Source: Millionella massiliensis
GTDB lineage: Bacteria > Bacteroidota > Bacteroidia > Bacteroidales > Rikenellaceae
Length of the DNA stretch: 64,000 nt
Assembly (NCBI RefSeq): GCF_900104655.1
Contig: NZ_FNWD01000002.1
Coordinates: forward strand, 1,844,246-1,908,245
Reading direction: 5' to 3'
Shown here: in pieces, positions 52,997-61,622 of the stretch
Numbering within the stretch: the first letter of the stretch is position 1
Layout of the letters: each line of letters begins with the position of its first letter
The notes under the pieces: model-generated
What the model was told of the DNA's origin: nothing
Seen by the model: only the letters and a program-made list of their open reading frames with translations
Databases searched by the model: none
Translations under genes and position numbers: made by a program

Positions 52997-53557
52997 TTAT
53001 TCGGCGGTTGAACTGTCGGTGTTGTCCGAGCTGTCGGTATTATCGGAGCTGCCTACCGGGCTGTAGTGTACGGTGTACATTTTGGAGGTCGAGGTGCCTT
53101 CCGGAAGGGTAGAGGTGCGGGTCAGCGCGTAGCTGAAGCTGACGGTGCCGCTGGTGGTGATCGTCAGACGATCCGTGCCGCCCTGCTGGGCTTCTTCGAT
53201 GGCTTTGTCGAGATCGATTTCGTCGAGACGGGTCACGCAACCTTCATAGTAGTTCAAGGCCTGCTGGTCGTTGTAGGTGATGTCTTCGCCTTCGATGACC
53301 ACAGGACCAACGCCGGAGTTGGCTGTACGGATGAGGCTATTGTTAAGCAACAGCGTTGCCACTTCGTTGGCTACGAAATACATGTCGCGTTGTTCAGCGG
53401 GTAGGGTCTCGGCCTCTTCCAGCGAACTGACGTCGGGTAGGTTATAGAACGATGCCCCGACTTCGTACCAGCAGAAGGGACGTTCTTTTTCACATCCGGT
53501 GAAAAGGCCGCTTCCGATCACAACGGCGGCCAGGGCGGCAAAGAATTTCTTTTTCAT
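52997..53557 (-). CDS. Lipoprotein of unknown function with C-terminal SSDNTD repeats
   Basis: 186 residues. Lipoprotein signal MKKKFFAALAAVVIGSGLFTGC with lipidation at Cys22. The mature protein is acidic with no family I recognise. The C-terminus is a repeat (SSDNTDSSDNTDSS) coded by two near-identical 18-base units at 53013-53048, which may vary in number between strains. It lies between fcl and ugd in the sugar-nucleotide run, which suggests a surface role but nothing more. Confidence 0.75.
   Translation of the reverse strand: MKKKFFAALAAVVIGSGLFTGCEKERPFCWYEVGASFYNLPDVSSLEEAETLPAEQRDMYFVANEVATLLLNNSLIRTANSGVGPVVIEGEDITYNDQQALNYYEGCVTRLDEIDLDKAIEEAQQGGTDRLTITTSGTVSFSYALTRTSTLPEGTSTSKMYTVHYSPVGSSDNTDSSDNTDSSTAE
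53013..53048 (-). repeat. Two 18-base tandem units in the lipoprotein C-terminus
   Basis: CTGTCGGTGTTGTCCGAG and CTGTCGGTATTATCGGAG (plus strand), in frame as SDNTDS units. Confidence 0.7.
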
Positions 53558-53641
53558 CTTTCTCCTCTCGTTTTGTGTTTGCTCGTTTGATTGAATTGTT
53601 CGCCCATTTCACGGGCGAATCGTTGCAAATATCTGTATTTT

Positions 53642-54730
53642 TCAGGAATTTTCCTCCTGTTTCTTCGTGTACCAGCGGTAGAGCCGGTTGATGCCCTCTT
53701 CGATCTCCACGGTGTGGTGCCACCCCAGGGCGTGCAGACGCGACGGATCGGTCAGTTTGCGCAGGGTGCCGTCGGGCTTGGACGAGTCGTAAACGATCTC
53801 TCCCCGGAATCTCACGCTGTGGGCGATCAGTTCGACCAGCCGGGCGATGGTCAGTTCGGTACCGGTGCCGATGTTGATGTGGCAGTTGCGGATCTCGGTG
53901 CCTTTGTCGGCGGCTAGGTCGCGGAAATCGACGCGCTCCATGATGTAGACGCAGGCGTCGGCCATGTCTTCGCTCCAGAGGAATTCGCGCAGCGGACGGC
54001 CGGTCCCCCATACGGTCATGCGCCCGGGAGTGATGCCGTAACGGGCCAGTTTATCGAGGATCTGCTGTTCGGAGGCGGTGCCGTCCACCCCTTCGACGGG
54101 ACGCTGGTCGAGGTCCCGGCGGATGGTGCTCCAGTCGCCCTGCTCCAGGGCGCGGGCCAGGTGCATCTTGCGCAGCAGCGCGGGTAGCACGTGGCTGGTC
54201 TCGAGGTCGAAGTTGTCCTCCGGGCCGTAAAGGTTGGTAGGCATCACGGCAATGTAGTTGGTTCCGTACTGCAGGTTGAAACTTTCGCACATCTTGAGCC
54301 CGGCGATCTTGGCGATGGCGTAGGGTTCGTTGGTGTATTCCAGCGGCGAGGTGAGCAGACACTCTTCGGGCATCGGCTGCGGCGCCTCGCGGGGGTAGAT
54401 GCAGGTCGAGCCGAGGAAGAGCAGTTTTTTTACGCCGTGGCGCCACGAGGCGGCGATCACGTTGTTCTGGATCTGGAGGTTGCGCCAGATGAAGTCGGCG
54501 CGGTAGAGCGAGTTGGCCATGATGCCGCCGACGTAGGCGGCGGCCAGAATGACGTATTCGGGTTTCTCGGCCGCGAAGAAGGCTTCGACGGCCTGTTGGT
54601 CGGTCAGGTCGAGTTCGCCGTGGGTGCGTCCCACCAGGTGGGTGTAGCCCTTGCTGGCGAGGTTCCGCCAGATGGCGGAACCGACCAGTCCACGGTGGCC
54701 GGCGACGTAGATTTTCGAATCTTTTTCCAT
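53642..54730 (-). CDS. fcl: GDP-L-fucose synthase
   Basis: 362 residues. Epimerises and reduces GDP-4-keto-6-deoxymannose to GDP-L-fucose with NADPH. Visible: YVAGHRGLVGSAIWRNLASKG (nucleotide loop), LAAAYVGGIMANSLYRADF, FLGSTCIYPREAPQPMPEECL, and EPYAIAKIAGLKMCE (YxxxK). The partner gmd is 1.4 kb upstream on the same strand, separated by a peptidase gene. The C-terminus (LGWHHTVEIEEGINRLYRWYTKKQEE) is as expected for the family. Confidence 0.95.
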   Translation of the reverse strand: MEKDSKIYVAGHRGLVGSAIWRNLASKGYTHLVGRTHGELDLTDQQAVEAFFAAEKPEYVILAAAYVGGIMANSLYRADFIWRNLQIQNNVIAASWRHGVKKLLFLGSTCIYPREAPQPMPEECLLTSPLEYTNEPYAIAKIAGLKMCESFNLQYGTNYIAVMPTNLYGPEDNFDLETSHVLPALLRKMHLARALEQGDWSTIRRDLDQRPVEGVDGTASEQQILDKLARYGITPGRMTVWGTGRPLREFLWSEDMADACVYIMERVDFRDLAADKGTEIRNCHINIGTGTELTIARLVELIAHSVRFRGEIVYDSSKPDGTLRKLTDPSRLHALGWHHTVEIEEGINRLYRWYTKKQEENS

Positions 54731-54816
54731 GTCGATACGGGTTGCAGGAAAGCGTGACGCGAGGCTACTCTCCGACTGTTCGGGGGGAGAGTAACCTCGC
54801 GTCGTGCGAAAGGGAT

Positions 54817-56043
54817 TTAGAGGTTGGAGAATTTGTCGGCGATCGCTTGCGGAACGGCGGCACGGTTGACCATGATGTTCATCGTCTTGTAGCGCACGTA
54901 GGGTTCCGAGGCGTAGAAGAAGCCTTTATACTTGCCGCGTTCGCCCCACGAGTTCTTCACTTTGTAGAACTTGTTACCCCACTGGTCTTGGGCGATGCCG
55001 ACAATCACCATGCCGTGGTCATCGGTGGTTTCGTAGTTGTCGAAGGCTTTTTGGCGCATCTCCTGGGTGATGGTCTTTTCGGGCATCGGGCCGGTCACTT
55101 TCTGCGACATCTTGGCCAGTTGCTCTTTGGTGAGTCCGGTCCAGTGGGCCATGTCCGAGCCGGCCACTTCGTCGAGCGATTCGGCGGGGATGATGGCGAA
55201 ACCGTCGTTGTAGCGGAAACCTTTTTCACTCACGTCGGCTGACCAGTTCACGGCATAGCCGTTTTCGAGGGCATTGTCGATGATGGCCATCAGTTCGTCG
55301 ATCGGCACGTTGGCCGAGGTCTCCCAGGCCCAGTTGTCGGGAATTTCGACGGCAAAGCGGCTGTAGAACGGATGGTGGGTGTAGGAGGTGAACGAAACGA
55401 AGTCGTCGGGATTCAGACCCATGGCGGCGGCGAAGGATTGCGGGGTGTACTCTTTGCCCTTATAGGTGAACTTTTCGGGGCACGGGCCCAAGTAAGCGTC
55501 CAGGATGCCGTTCAGACCGTCCTGCCATACGGGCGAGAGGGTTTTGTTTGGGGCCGATACCACGGCACGCATGTAGTTGCCCAGCACGGCGTCGAGTTCG
55601 CCGTGGCGATGGATGCTGTCGAGGCTGTAGCGCAGACCGGCGTAGACCTCCTGCGGCACGATGCCGTGGTTGCGCAGGATGGTGATGACGTCGTGGGTGT
55701 TGCCGCCGGGCGAGAAGCTGCTCGAGGCGTGGGTACGGGCGAACTTGATGGCTTTGTCGAGGTAGGTGTGGCGTACGATCCACATTTCGGAGAGGTTCAC
55801 GGTATCTTTGCCCTGGCGCAGCATTTCGCTTTCCAGCAGGCCGGTGCCGGCGAAACTCCAGCAGGTGCTCGAGCTGCTCTGGTTGTCGATCGGGCTTACC
55901 GGAACGACCTTGATGTCGGTGAAGACGTAGGACGAATCGGTGGCCTCTTTCTGTTGCTTTTTGGCTTTGGGGGCTTCGGCGCCCTGTACGGCGCTCGCGC
56001 TGACGGCGAAGGTCAGGGCGGCGGTCAAAAGGAGTCGTTTCAT
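54817..56043 (-). CDS. Exported C1-family cysteine peptidase (bleomycin hydrolase/aminopeptidase C type)
   Basis: 408 residues from the start at 56043, giving a signal peptide (MKRLLLTAALTFAVSASAVQG). The C1B pattern is clear: PIDNQSSSSTCWSFAGTGLLESEML (catalytic Cys), TTDDHGMVIVGIAQDQWGNKFYKVKNSWGERG (catalytic His and Asn), then FFYASEPYVRYKTMNIMVN. Related enzymes are usually cytoplasmic in Gram-positives, but the Bacteroidetes forms are exported. Its place between gmd and fcl is unusual. Substrate unknown; peptide scavenging is likely. Confidence 0.9.
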   Translation of the reverse strand: MKRLLLTAALTFAVSASAVQGAEAPKAKKQQKEATDSSYVFTDIKVVPVSPIDNQSSSSTCWSFAGTGLLESEMLRQGKDTVNLSEMWIVRHTYLDKAIKFARTHASSSFSPGGNTHDVITILRNHGIVPQEVYAGLRYSLDSIHRHGELDAVLGNYMRAVVSAPNKTLSPVWQDGLNGILDAYLGPCPEKFTYKGKEYTPQSFAAAMGLNPDDFVSFTSYTHHPFYSRFAVEIPDNWAWETSANVPIDELMAIIDNALENGYAVNWSADVSEKGFRYNDGFAIIPAESLDEVAGSDMAHWTGLTKEQLAKMSQKVTGPMPEKTITQEMRQKAFDNYETTDDHGMVIVGIAQDQWGNKFYKVKNSWGERGKYKGFFYASEPYVRYKTMNIMVNRAAVPQAIADKFSNL

Positions 56044-56102
56044 GAAGGTTTCGGTATGTTTGTTTGTTGGATTCATCGGGTGTGGGGAGACGGTTGCAGG
56101 GG

Positions 56103-57254
56103 CTATTCGAAGTAGCTGTTGATGGTGAAGCCGCCGGCCTTGAGGTAGGCGTCGCGTTTGAAGAGTTTCACGTCGCTGTGGACCATCTCGGCCACCAGTG
56201 CGGGCAGGTCGTAGCGGGGTTTCCAGCCCAACACGGTGCGGGCCTTGGTCGAGTCGCCGATCAGGGCTTCGACTTCGGTGGGGCGGAAGTAGCGCGGGTC
56301 GACGCTGGCCACGCGGCTGCCGATCCGCTGCCGGATGCCGCTCAGGTATTCGGCGCCGACCGTTTCGGTGAAGCGGCTTTCGTCCACGTCGACGATCACG
56401 GCCTCTTCGTCACGCCCTTCGCCGCGGAATTCGACGCGGATGCCGAGTTCGGCGAAGGTCATCCGCAGGAAGTCGCGGATCGAGGTGGTGACGCCGGTGG
56501 CAATGACGTAGTCGTCGGGCCTCTCCTGTTGCAGGATCAGCCACATCGCTTCAACGTAGTCTTTGGCGTGGCCCCAGTCGCGGGTGGCGCTCATGTTGCC
56601 GAGGTAGGTCTGCTGCTGCATCCCCAGGGCGATGCGGGCGGCGGCACGGGTGATCTTGCGGGTGACGAAGGTCTCGCCGCGCACGGGCGATTCGTGGTTG
56701 AAGAGGATGCCGTTGCTGGCGTGCATGCCGTAGGCTTCGCGGTAGTTGACGGTGATCCAGTAGGCGTAGAGTTTGGCGCAGGCGTAGGGCGAGCGCGGGT
56801 AGAAGGGGGTCTTCTCCGACTGGGGTACCTGCTGGACGAGGCCGAAGAGCTCGGAGGTCGAGGCCTGGTAGATGCGGGTCTTGTCGGTCAGCCCCAGCAG
56901 CCGGACGGCTTCGAGCAGCCGTAGGGTTCCGATTCCGTCGGCATTGGCGGCGTATTCGGGGGTGTCGAACGACACTTTCACGTGGCTCATGGCGGCGAGG
57001 TTGTAGATTTCGTCGGGCTGTACCTCCTGGATGATCTTCGTGAGGTTCAGCGAGTCGGTCATGTCGCCGTAGTGGAGGATGAAGCGTTGTTCGTCGACGT
57101 GCGGGTCCTGGTAGAGGTGATCGATGCGTTCGGTGTTGAACGACGAGGCGCGGCGTTTGATGCCGTGCACGATGTAGCCTTTCTTGAGCAGAAATTCGGC
57201 CAGGTAGGCTCCGTCCTGACCGGTGATGCCGGTGATTAGCGCAACTTTTGCCAT
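56103..57254 (-). CDS. gmd: GDP-mannose 4,6-dehydratase
   Basis: 383 residues. Converts GDP-mannose to GDP-4-keto-6-deoxymannose. Visible: [22 protein letters not shown] (nucleotide loop), [44 protein letters not shown], and [16 protein letters not shown] (YxxxK), then [17 protein letters not shown]. With fcl it makes GDP-L-fucose, a sugar donor for surface glycans in Bacteroidales. The C1 peptidase gene follows after 59 bases. Confidence 0.96.
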   Translation of the reverse strand: MAKVALITGITGQDGAYLAEFLLKKGYIVHGIKRRASSFNTERIDHLYQDPHVDEQRFILHYGDMTDSLNLTKIIQEVQPDEIYNLAAMSHVKVSFDTPEYAANADGIGTLRLLEAVRLLGLTDKTRIYQASTSELFGLVQQVPQSEKTPFYPRSPYACAKLYAYWITVNYREAYGMHASNGILFNHESPVRGETFVTRKITRAAARIALGMQQQTYLGNMSATRDWGHAKDYVEAMWLILQQERPDDYVIATGVTTSIRDFLRMTFAELGIRVEFRGEGRDEEAVIVDVDESRFTETVGAEYLSGIRQRIGSRVASVDPRYFRPTEVEALIGDSTKARTVLGWKPRYDLPALVAEMVHSDVKLFKRDAYLKAGGFTINSYFE

Positions 57255-57351
57255 AGGGTTGTCGGGATGTGTGAGGTGGGTCGGCCGGAGCCGGAGTGGG
57301 GGGCAGCTCGCGTAAACGCGCCGTGTGCGGGGGCGTGTGGGCGGGGCGGTG

Positions 57352-58122
57352 TTATTTCGAGGCTTTGAGGCCTTCGATCACGGCATGGGTGAATCCGTTG
57401 GCTTCCATGGCGTTCAGACCGCGGATGGTGATGCCGCCGGGGGTGGTCACTTTGTCGATTTCGATTTCGGGATGGTTGCCGGTGCGGAGCAGAATCTCGG
57501 CGGCTCCTTTGAGGGTCTGGGCCAGGATGGTCTGGGCCATGCGGGGCGGAATACCGAGTTCGATGCCTCCCTCCATGGCGGCGCGGACGTAACGCAGGGC
57601 GTAGGCGATGCCGCACGAGGCGAGGGCCATGCCGCCGTCGAACTGTTTTTCGGGGATCTCCATCACCATGCCGAGCGATTCGAACAACGAGGTCATGGAC
57701 TGGATCTGTTCGGGAGTGGCGTTGCGTGAGGTGATAAAGGTCATGCCGGCGCTGACGGTCACGGCGGTATTGGGCATGATGCGGAACAGGTAGCGGTCGT
57801 TGCCGAGCCAGGTGCCGAGTTCGTTGAGGGTGATGCCGGCGGCCACCGATCCGATCAGCGTGTGTTGCGGGATGGCCGAGGCGATCTGGCGGGCGACTCC
57901 TTCGGTGAGCCACGGTTTCACGGCCAGGATCACCACGTCGGCGTTCTGAACGGCCGACCTGGCGTCGGTGGTGGCTTGGGCGCCGAGGCTGCGCATGGCG
58001 TTCAGGGTCGTATCGTGTACGGCTACGGCGGTGATGTCGCCGGCGGCGACGGGGCCGTTGGCGATCAGACCGCGGATGATGGCGCCTCCCATGTTTCCGG
58101 CGCCGATGACGGTCACTTTCAT
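57352..58122 (-). CDS. proC: Pyrroline-5-carboxylate reductase ProC
   Basis: 256 residues. Last step of proline synthesis. Visible: [17 protein letters not shown] (Rossmann loop), [40 protein letters not shown] and [26 protein letters not shown] (C-terminal signature). Own promoter about 25 bases upstream. gmd starts about 97 bases after its stop on the same strand. Confidence 0.95.
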   Translation of the reverse strand: MKVTVIGAGNMGGAIIRGLIANGPVAAGDITAVAVHDTTLNAMRSLGAQATTDARSAVQNADVVILAVKPWLTEGVARQIASAIPQHTLIGSVAAGITLNELGTWLGNDRYLFRIMPNTAVTVSAGMTFITSRNATPEQIQSMTSLFESLGMVMEIPEKQFDGGMALASCGIAYALRYVRAAMEGGIELGIPPRMAQTILAQTLKGAAEILLRTGNHPEIEIDKVTTPGGITIRGLNAMEANGFTHAVIEGLKASK

Positions 58123-58147
58123 AGCGATTCGATTTTCAATTACCTTA

Positions 58148-58155
58148 CAAAGATA
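58148..58155 (-). promoter_or_regulatory. -7 promoter box of proC
   Basis: Minus strand TATCTTTG (plus: CAAAGATA), an exact TAnnTTTG match, 25 bases before the proC start. Confidence 0.65.
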
Positions 58156-58476
58156 CTCTTTTGCGGTTGATTACGATACGCTTTGCGCACGATCGTGCGA
58201 CGGAAAAGAAAAGCCCCCTTCGACGCGGCTCCGGAGACGGGATGGGTTGGTCGAAGAGGGACGAAAATGGATAAAAATGGAGCGTTTTTTCGCTCGGGCA
58301 GGTCGGACGGCGTGGGATTGTGCGGTGCTCGGTGATGTGTCGTTCGGTGAGGCTGAGCGGATGGACGAAAATCGTTGTCGGGTGTTCCGGGCGTGCCGCA
58401 TGTGGTCGATTGGGGGACGGGGAGTGACGTTTGTCGTGGGGCAAAGTCACCACCCTTTGTGTCCTGTCAAGGCTGG
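58156..58476. other. Gap between the flavodoxin and proC genes, no gene
   Basis: About 320 bases with no credible frame. Contains the 14-base palindrome and, at 58280-58295, a short GAGCG-TTTTTT-CGCTC hairpin that may help end flavodoxin transcription (on the minus strand it is followed by an A/T-rich stretch). Confidence 0.5.
58186..58199. promoter_or_regulatory. Perfect 14-base palindrome upstream of proC
   Basis: CGCACGATCGTGCG, 30 bases upstream of the proC -7 box. A candidate operator for a dimeric regulator; no known family is recognised. Confidence 0.35.
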
Positions 58477-58965
58477 TTATCGGGTCGGCAGGCCGAGTTG
58501 TGCCACCCAACGGGCGATCTGTTCGGTCGAGACGCCGTTCAGCAGCCGGCCGCCACTCCAGTCGGCCGTGGGATAGGCGGCTTGAAGGTGTTTCATGCAG
58601 TTGTCGATCGAACTGCCGCCGCTGGTGGCGAAGGGGATGATGTGTTTGCCGCTGATGTCGCTGCTCTCCAGAAAGGTGTTGATGATGGTCGGGGCAACGT
58701 ACCACCAGACGGGGAAGCCGATAAAGAGGGTCCCGTAAGGACGCAGGTCGGGCAGTGGTCCGGCGATGGCGGGACGGGACGCGGGGTCGCGCATCTCGAC
58801 CGAACTGCGGCTCGAACGGTCGTGCCAGTTCAGGTCGGCGGCCGTGTAGGGCTCTTGCGGCTTGATTTCGTAGAGGTCTCCGCCGGTGGCCCGGGCGATT
58901 TTTTCGGCGGCGGCACGGGTGTTCCCGCTGCACGAAAAGTAGGCGATCAGTATCTTGTTGTTCAT
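58477..58965 (-). CDS. Flavodoxin-like protein
   Basis: 162 residues. N-terminal FMN phosphate loop [19 protein letters not shown] (SxSxNT type), [24 protein letters not shown] and [14 protein letters not shown] (FMN-binding loops). No signal peptide, so cytoplasmic. Flavodoxins carry electrons or act as quinone or aldehyde reductase partners. It follows the cupin gene by 90 bases on the same strand; flavodoxin and cupin pairs recur in Bacteroidales, but the pathway is not known. Confidence 0.9.
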   Translation of the reverse strand: MNNKILIAYFSCSGNTRAAAEKIARATGGDLYEIKPQEPYTAADLNWHDRSSRSSVEMRDPASRPAIAGPLPDLRPYGTLFIGFPVWWYVAPTIINTFLESSDISGKHIIPFATSGGSSIDNCMKHLQAAYPTADWSGGRLLNGVSTEQIARWVAQLGLPTR

Positions 58966-59055
58966 GGTGTTCGTAGATTTTGAACGGGGCGTTTCGGCTC
59001 TTTGTCGAGTGGGGGAGCGCCTGTCTGTGATTCGTTCGTTTGTTTCCGGTGGCGG

Positions 59056-59547
59056 CTATTTGACGGCCTCGGCATACTCGTCGTCGCTCACGGCTTCGAG
59101 CCAGGTGTTGCGGTTGGTGTCGGGGTTGCACTCGATGGCCAGGTGCGAAAACCAGCTGTCGGGTGCGGCTCCGTGCCAGTGTTCCACGTCGGGGGCGATC
59201 TCGACAATGTCGCCCGGAACCAGACGGCGGGCGGCTTTGCCGCGTTCCTGGTAGTAGCCGACGCCGCCCACGGCGATCAGGATCTGGCCGCCGGTGTGGC
59301 TGTGCCAGTTGTTGCGGCAGCCGGGTTCGAAGGTGACGTTGAAGGTGGGGACCTTCAGCCGCGGATCGGTGGCCAGCGGTGCAAGCCACGACCGGCCGCT
59401 GAAATACTGTGCGTAGGCGGTGTTTTCTTCGCCTACGGGGAAGGGACTGATGGTGGGAATTTCGGTTTTCATCTCTTGTGCGAATAGCGGGTTGGCGAGG
59501 CCCAGTGCGAGGGCCAGCGTGAGGAAAATATGTTTGAAGTTCTTCAT
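59056..59547 (-). CDS. Exported cupin-domain protein
   Basis: 163 residues from the start at 59547, giving a signal peptide (MKNFKHIFLTLALALGLANPLFAQ). The cupin motif is NNWHSHTGGQILIAVGGVGYYQERG (metal His residues) and DIVEIAPDVEHWHGAAPDSWFSHLAIE (second motif with His). It resembles the cupins linked with carboxymuconolactone decarboxylase or mandelonitrile-lyase-like families. Substrate unknown. A promoter box precedes it (59608), and the flavodoxin gene is downstream. Confidence 0.85.
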   Translation of the reverse strand: MKNFKHIFLTLALALGLANPLFAQEMKTEIPTISPFPVGEENTAYAQYFSGRSWLAPLATDPRLKVPTFNVTFEPGCRNNWHSHTGGQILIAVGGVGYYQERGKAARRLVPGDIVEIAPDVEHWHGAAPDSWFSHLAIECNPDTNRNTWLEAVSDDEYAEAVK

Positions 59548-59607
59548 GGCGTATCGGTCCGGGTGTAGCCCGAGTGGCGGTATTGCCGGTCGGCTCCGTG
59601 ACTGATA

Positions 59608-59615
59608 CAAAGGTA
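59608..59615 (-). promoter_or_regulatory. -7 promoter box of the cupin-flavodoxin genes
   Basis: Minus strand TACCTTTG (plus: CAAAGGTA), an exact TAnnTTTG match, 60 bases before the cupin start. Confidence 0.6.
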
Positions 59616-59910
59616 GAGGCTCCGGGGCGGTGCGGGGCTATCCCGATTACGGTTGTTTGTATATGGATTACGGATTTTGTCCCGTCGAGGGGAGGTGTGC
59701 GGGTGGTCGGGAAACTTTGTCGGATGGATGTTGAGGGAGGGCGGGTAAAAACGAAACGTACCGTTCCCTGCTGAATCGGAGAACGGTACGCTGCATCTTG
59801 TGAGTGTCCTTTGCGGGGGGGACGGAATGACAGGAAACATACTTTGTCTTCCGTCGGACTGTCCCGCTTTGAAACCTGTCTGTTCCAATCGTTTCGGACA
59901 GCCTGGGGGC
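59616..59910. other. Gap between the cupin and Crp/Fnr genes, no gene
   Basis: About 295 bases without a credible frame. Holds the Crp/Fnr terminator (59757-59790) and otherwise nothing I recognise. Confidence 0.55.
59757..59790 (-). terminator. Terminator of the Crp/Fnr gene
   Basis: CGTACCGTTC (59757-59766) pairs perfectly with GAACGGTACG (59781-59790). On the minus strand it is followed by TTTCGTTTTTA, a good T-tract. Confidence 0.75.
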
Positions 59911-60576
59911 CTACTGTTGGCCGACCATGGTTTCGAGGGCTTTACGGTTGCGCAGTACGATCTGCGTTTCGCTCAGCTCGATGTATCCTCGTTTGGCCAG
60001 CTCGGTGAGGGTCTGTTCCAGCGCGTTGCGGGTGATGTTCAGTTCGTCGGTCATCTTGTCGACCTGCATCGGAACGGTGTCGCCGTCGGTGGCCAGCGAC
60101 AGCAGCAGGGCAGCTACCTTCTCGGTCAGCATCAGCACCGACAGCGTGTAGATCTTACGCGAGAAGTAGTTGGCGCGGTTCGAGATGATGTCGATGAAGT
60201 TCGAGAGGACGATGGTGTTGTCCTGCATGATTTCGAAGAGTCCGCCGCGGTGGAGTGTCATGATTTCGGTGTCGTCTTCGTTGGCGATCACGTCGATGGG
60301 CAGACGGTTGTAGCCGCCGAAGAGGAAGGCGGGGGCGATCAGCTGCGGAGCCGAGATGTTGTCGATGATGCGGCGGCGTCCGGCGGCGTCGACCACTTCG
60401 CCGCGTGCGGAACCTTTCAGGATAATCATCAGTCCGGAGTAGGCCATGTCACGTTTGGCGATGCAATCGTCGTGGTTGAATACGGCGGTGGTGTAGGATA
60501 CGCGTTCGAGCAGGGAGTTTATGGTCTGCTGGTCCAGTCCGCGGAACAGCGGTGATTCGGTCAGTATGGGAAACAT
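59911..60576 (-). CDS. Crp/Fnr-family transcription regulator
   Basis: 221 residues. N-terminal cyclic-nucleotide-binding-like beta barrel (about 1-130; YSGLMIILKGSARGEVVDAAGRRRIIDNI) and C-terminal winged helix (about 140-215; VDKMTDELNITRNALEQTLTELAKRGYIEL is the recognition-helix region). No Cys cluster of the Fnr type is seen, so oxygen sensing by Fe-S is unlikely. The target genes are not known; it lies alone, upstream of the cupin-flavodoxin pair, which is a possible target. Confidence 0.9.
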   Translation of the reverse strand: MFPILTESPLFRGLDQQTINSLLERVSYTTAVFNHDDCIAKRDMAYSGLMIILKGSARGEVVDAAGRRRIIDNISAPQLIAPAFLFGGYNRLPIDVIANEDDTEIMTLHRGGLFEIMQDNTIVLSNFIDIISNRANYFSRKIYTLSVLMLTEKVAALLLSLATDGDTVPMQVDKMTDELNITRNALEQTLTELAKRGYIELSETQIVLRNRKALETMVGQQ

Positions 60577-60598
60577 AGCGTTGTGAGTTTTAATACCA

Positions 60599-60606
60599 CT
60601 AAGTTA
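60599..60606 (-). promoter_or_regulatory. Probable -7 box of the Crp/Fnr gene
   Basis: Minus strand TAACTTAG (plus: CTAAGTTA), one mismatch from TAnnTTTG, with a TTTG about 21 bases further upstream. It is 23 bases before the start codon. Confidence 0.5.
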
Positions 60607-61022
60607 ACGGTTTTTTATGGAAAACGCCAAAGAAAACGGGATATTCCTTGTTTTTAGCAAAGAACACCCCGCTGTGAAATGGCTGTAAGTCGTTAGTCTA
60701 TTGCGGGCTACCGTTGAAGGGGCCGATTACGGCCACGTTCGGGACTGTAACGACGAATTGCATGGCGGGGACGTGCCGTTTCCGATGACGGTCATGGCGG
60801 GGACGTGCCGTTTCCGATGACGGTCATAGCGGGGGGCGTGCTGTTTCTGGTGACGGTCATGTCGGGGGGGCAGGTTGCGACGCTGCCTTGGAATACTCTT
60901 GGAACGATGTATAAAGAGCCTTGTTTTTCAGTGGCTTACAAAATACGCAAGGCGGGATATTCCTCTGATTGTGTTGTATTCCTTTTCCGGGGAAGCGTAT
61001 TTCTCTCTTTTGTGACCGGAAA
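60607..61022. other. Gap upstream of the Crp/Fnr gene, with a minisatellite
   Basis: About 415 bases between the Crp/Fnr start and the HU-like gene stop. Apart from the 32-base tandem repeat (60762-60875) I see no gene and no convincing promoter. Confidence 0.55.
60762..60875. repeat. 32-base minisatellite, about 3.5 units
   Basis: Unit starts at 60762, 60794, 60826 and 60859. The first two units are identical over their 32 bases (they begin ATGGCGGGGACGTGCC and end GATGACGGTC); the third and the partial fourth differ by a few bases and a one-base insertion. No spacer sequence, so not a CRISPR. Confidence 0.85.
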
Positions 61023-61619
61023 TTAGCGCGGGAAGATGTCGGACAGCAGGTCGGTGTGGGCCCACAGATAATAGCATAGGTAGCCGATGGCGGCTACGAC
61101 GATCACTACGGCGAGGATTGATACGGTGTAGTTGTGGGGATTCTTTTGTTTCGGACGGGGCCGGTGCTGGGCGGACATGGGGGCTGCCGACCGTCGTGCC
61201 GAGGGTACGACGAGCGGTTCGGCGGGCAGGGGGTTGAGCATGGCCAACAGGTCGGGGTCGGCAAAGAAGTCGAATCCGGTTTCGGGGTCGGCCTGCAGGG
61301 TGCCGATCCCTTCCAGCACGAGCGATCCTTCGGGGAGTCCGCTCTGCATGGCCAGCAGACCGGCTGTCTGCTGCCACTCGCGGCAGAGGCCTTCGGCTGT
61401 GGCGGGGTCGAGCGAGAGCTCGGCGGCAACGATGCTGCTCAGGGGCAGGTCGCCGGCTTCGGTGGCGACCAGTTCGGGCATGCGTCGCGGGGGATCGAGC
61501 CGCTGGCCGGGCTGGAAGCGGGCGCTGCTGCGCACGGTGTGCAGGGTACCGATCCCTTCGATGGCGACGGGGCGGTACTGCAGCAGGGTGCGGCGAAGGA
61601 GTGCGGATACGACGTGCAT
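61023..61619 (-). CDS. HU-CCDC81-like membrane protein lacking a SPOR domain
   Basis: 198 residues. Residues about 1-55 (VVSALLRRTLLQYRPVAIEGIGTL...) and about 60-140 (LVLEGIGTLQADPETGFDFF) look like two HU-like lobes of the CCDC81-like prokaryotic domain, which in Bacteroidetes is usually fused to a C-terminal SPOR domain that binds peptidoglycan. Here a single membrane helix (NYTVSILAVVIVVAAIGYLCYYLW) sits near the C-terminus and the protein ends 13 residues later, with no SPOR domain. The role may be to link DNA or chromatin to the envelope, but this is inference. It begins 3 bases after purN, so is probably co-transcribed. Confidence 0.6.
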   Translation of the reverse strand: MHVVSALLRRTLLQYRPVAIEGIGTLHTVRSSARFQPGQRLDPPRRMPELVATEAGDLPLSSIVAAELSLDPATAEGLCREWQQTAGLLAMQSGLPEGSLVLEGIGTLQADPETGFDFFADPDLLAMLNPLPAEPLVVPSARRSAAPMSAQHRPRPKQKNPHNYTVSILAVVIVVAAIGYLCYYLWAHTDLLSDIFPR

Positions 61620-61622
61620 GGA

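Noticed and set aside
60762..60875. Repeat array that might be a CRISPR
   Set aside because: Units are head-to-tail with no unique spacers, and no cas genes are present.
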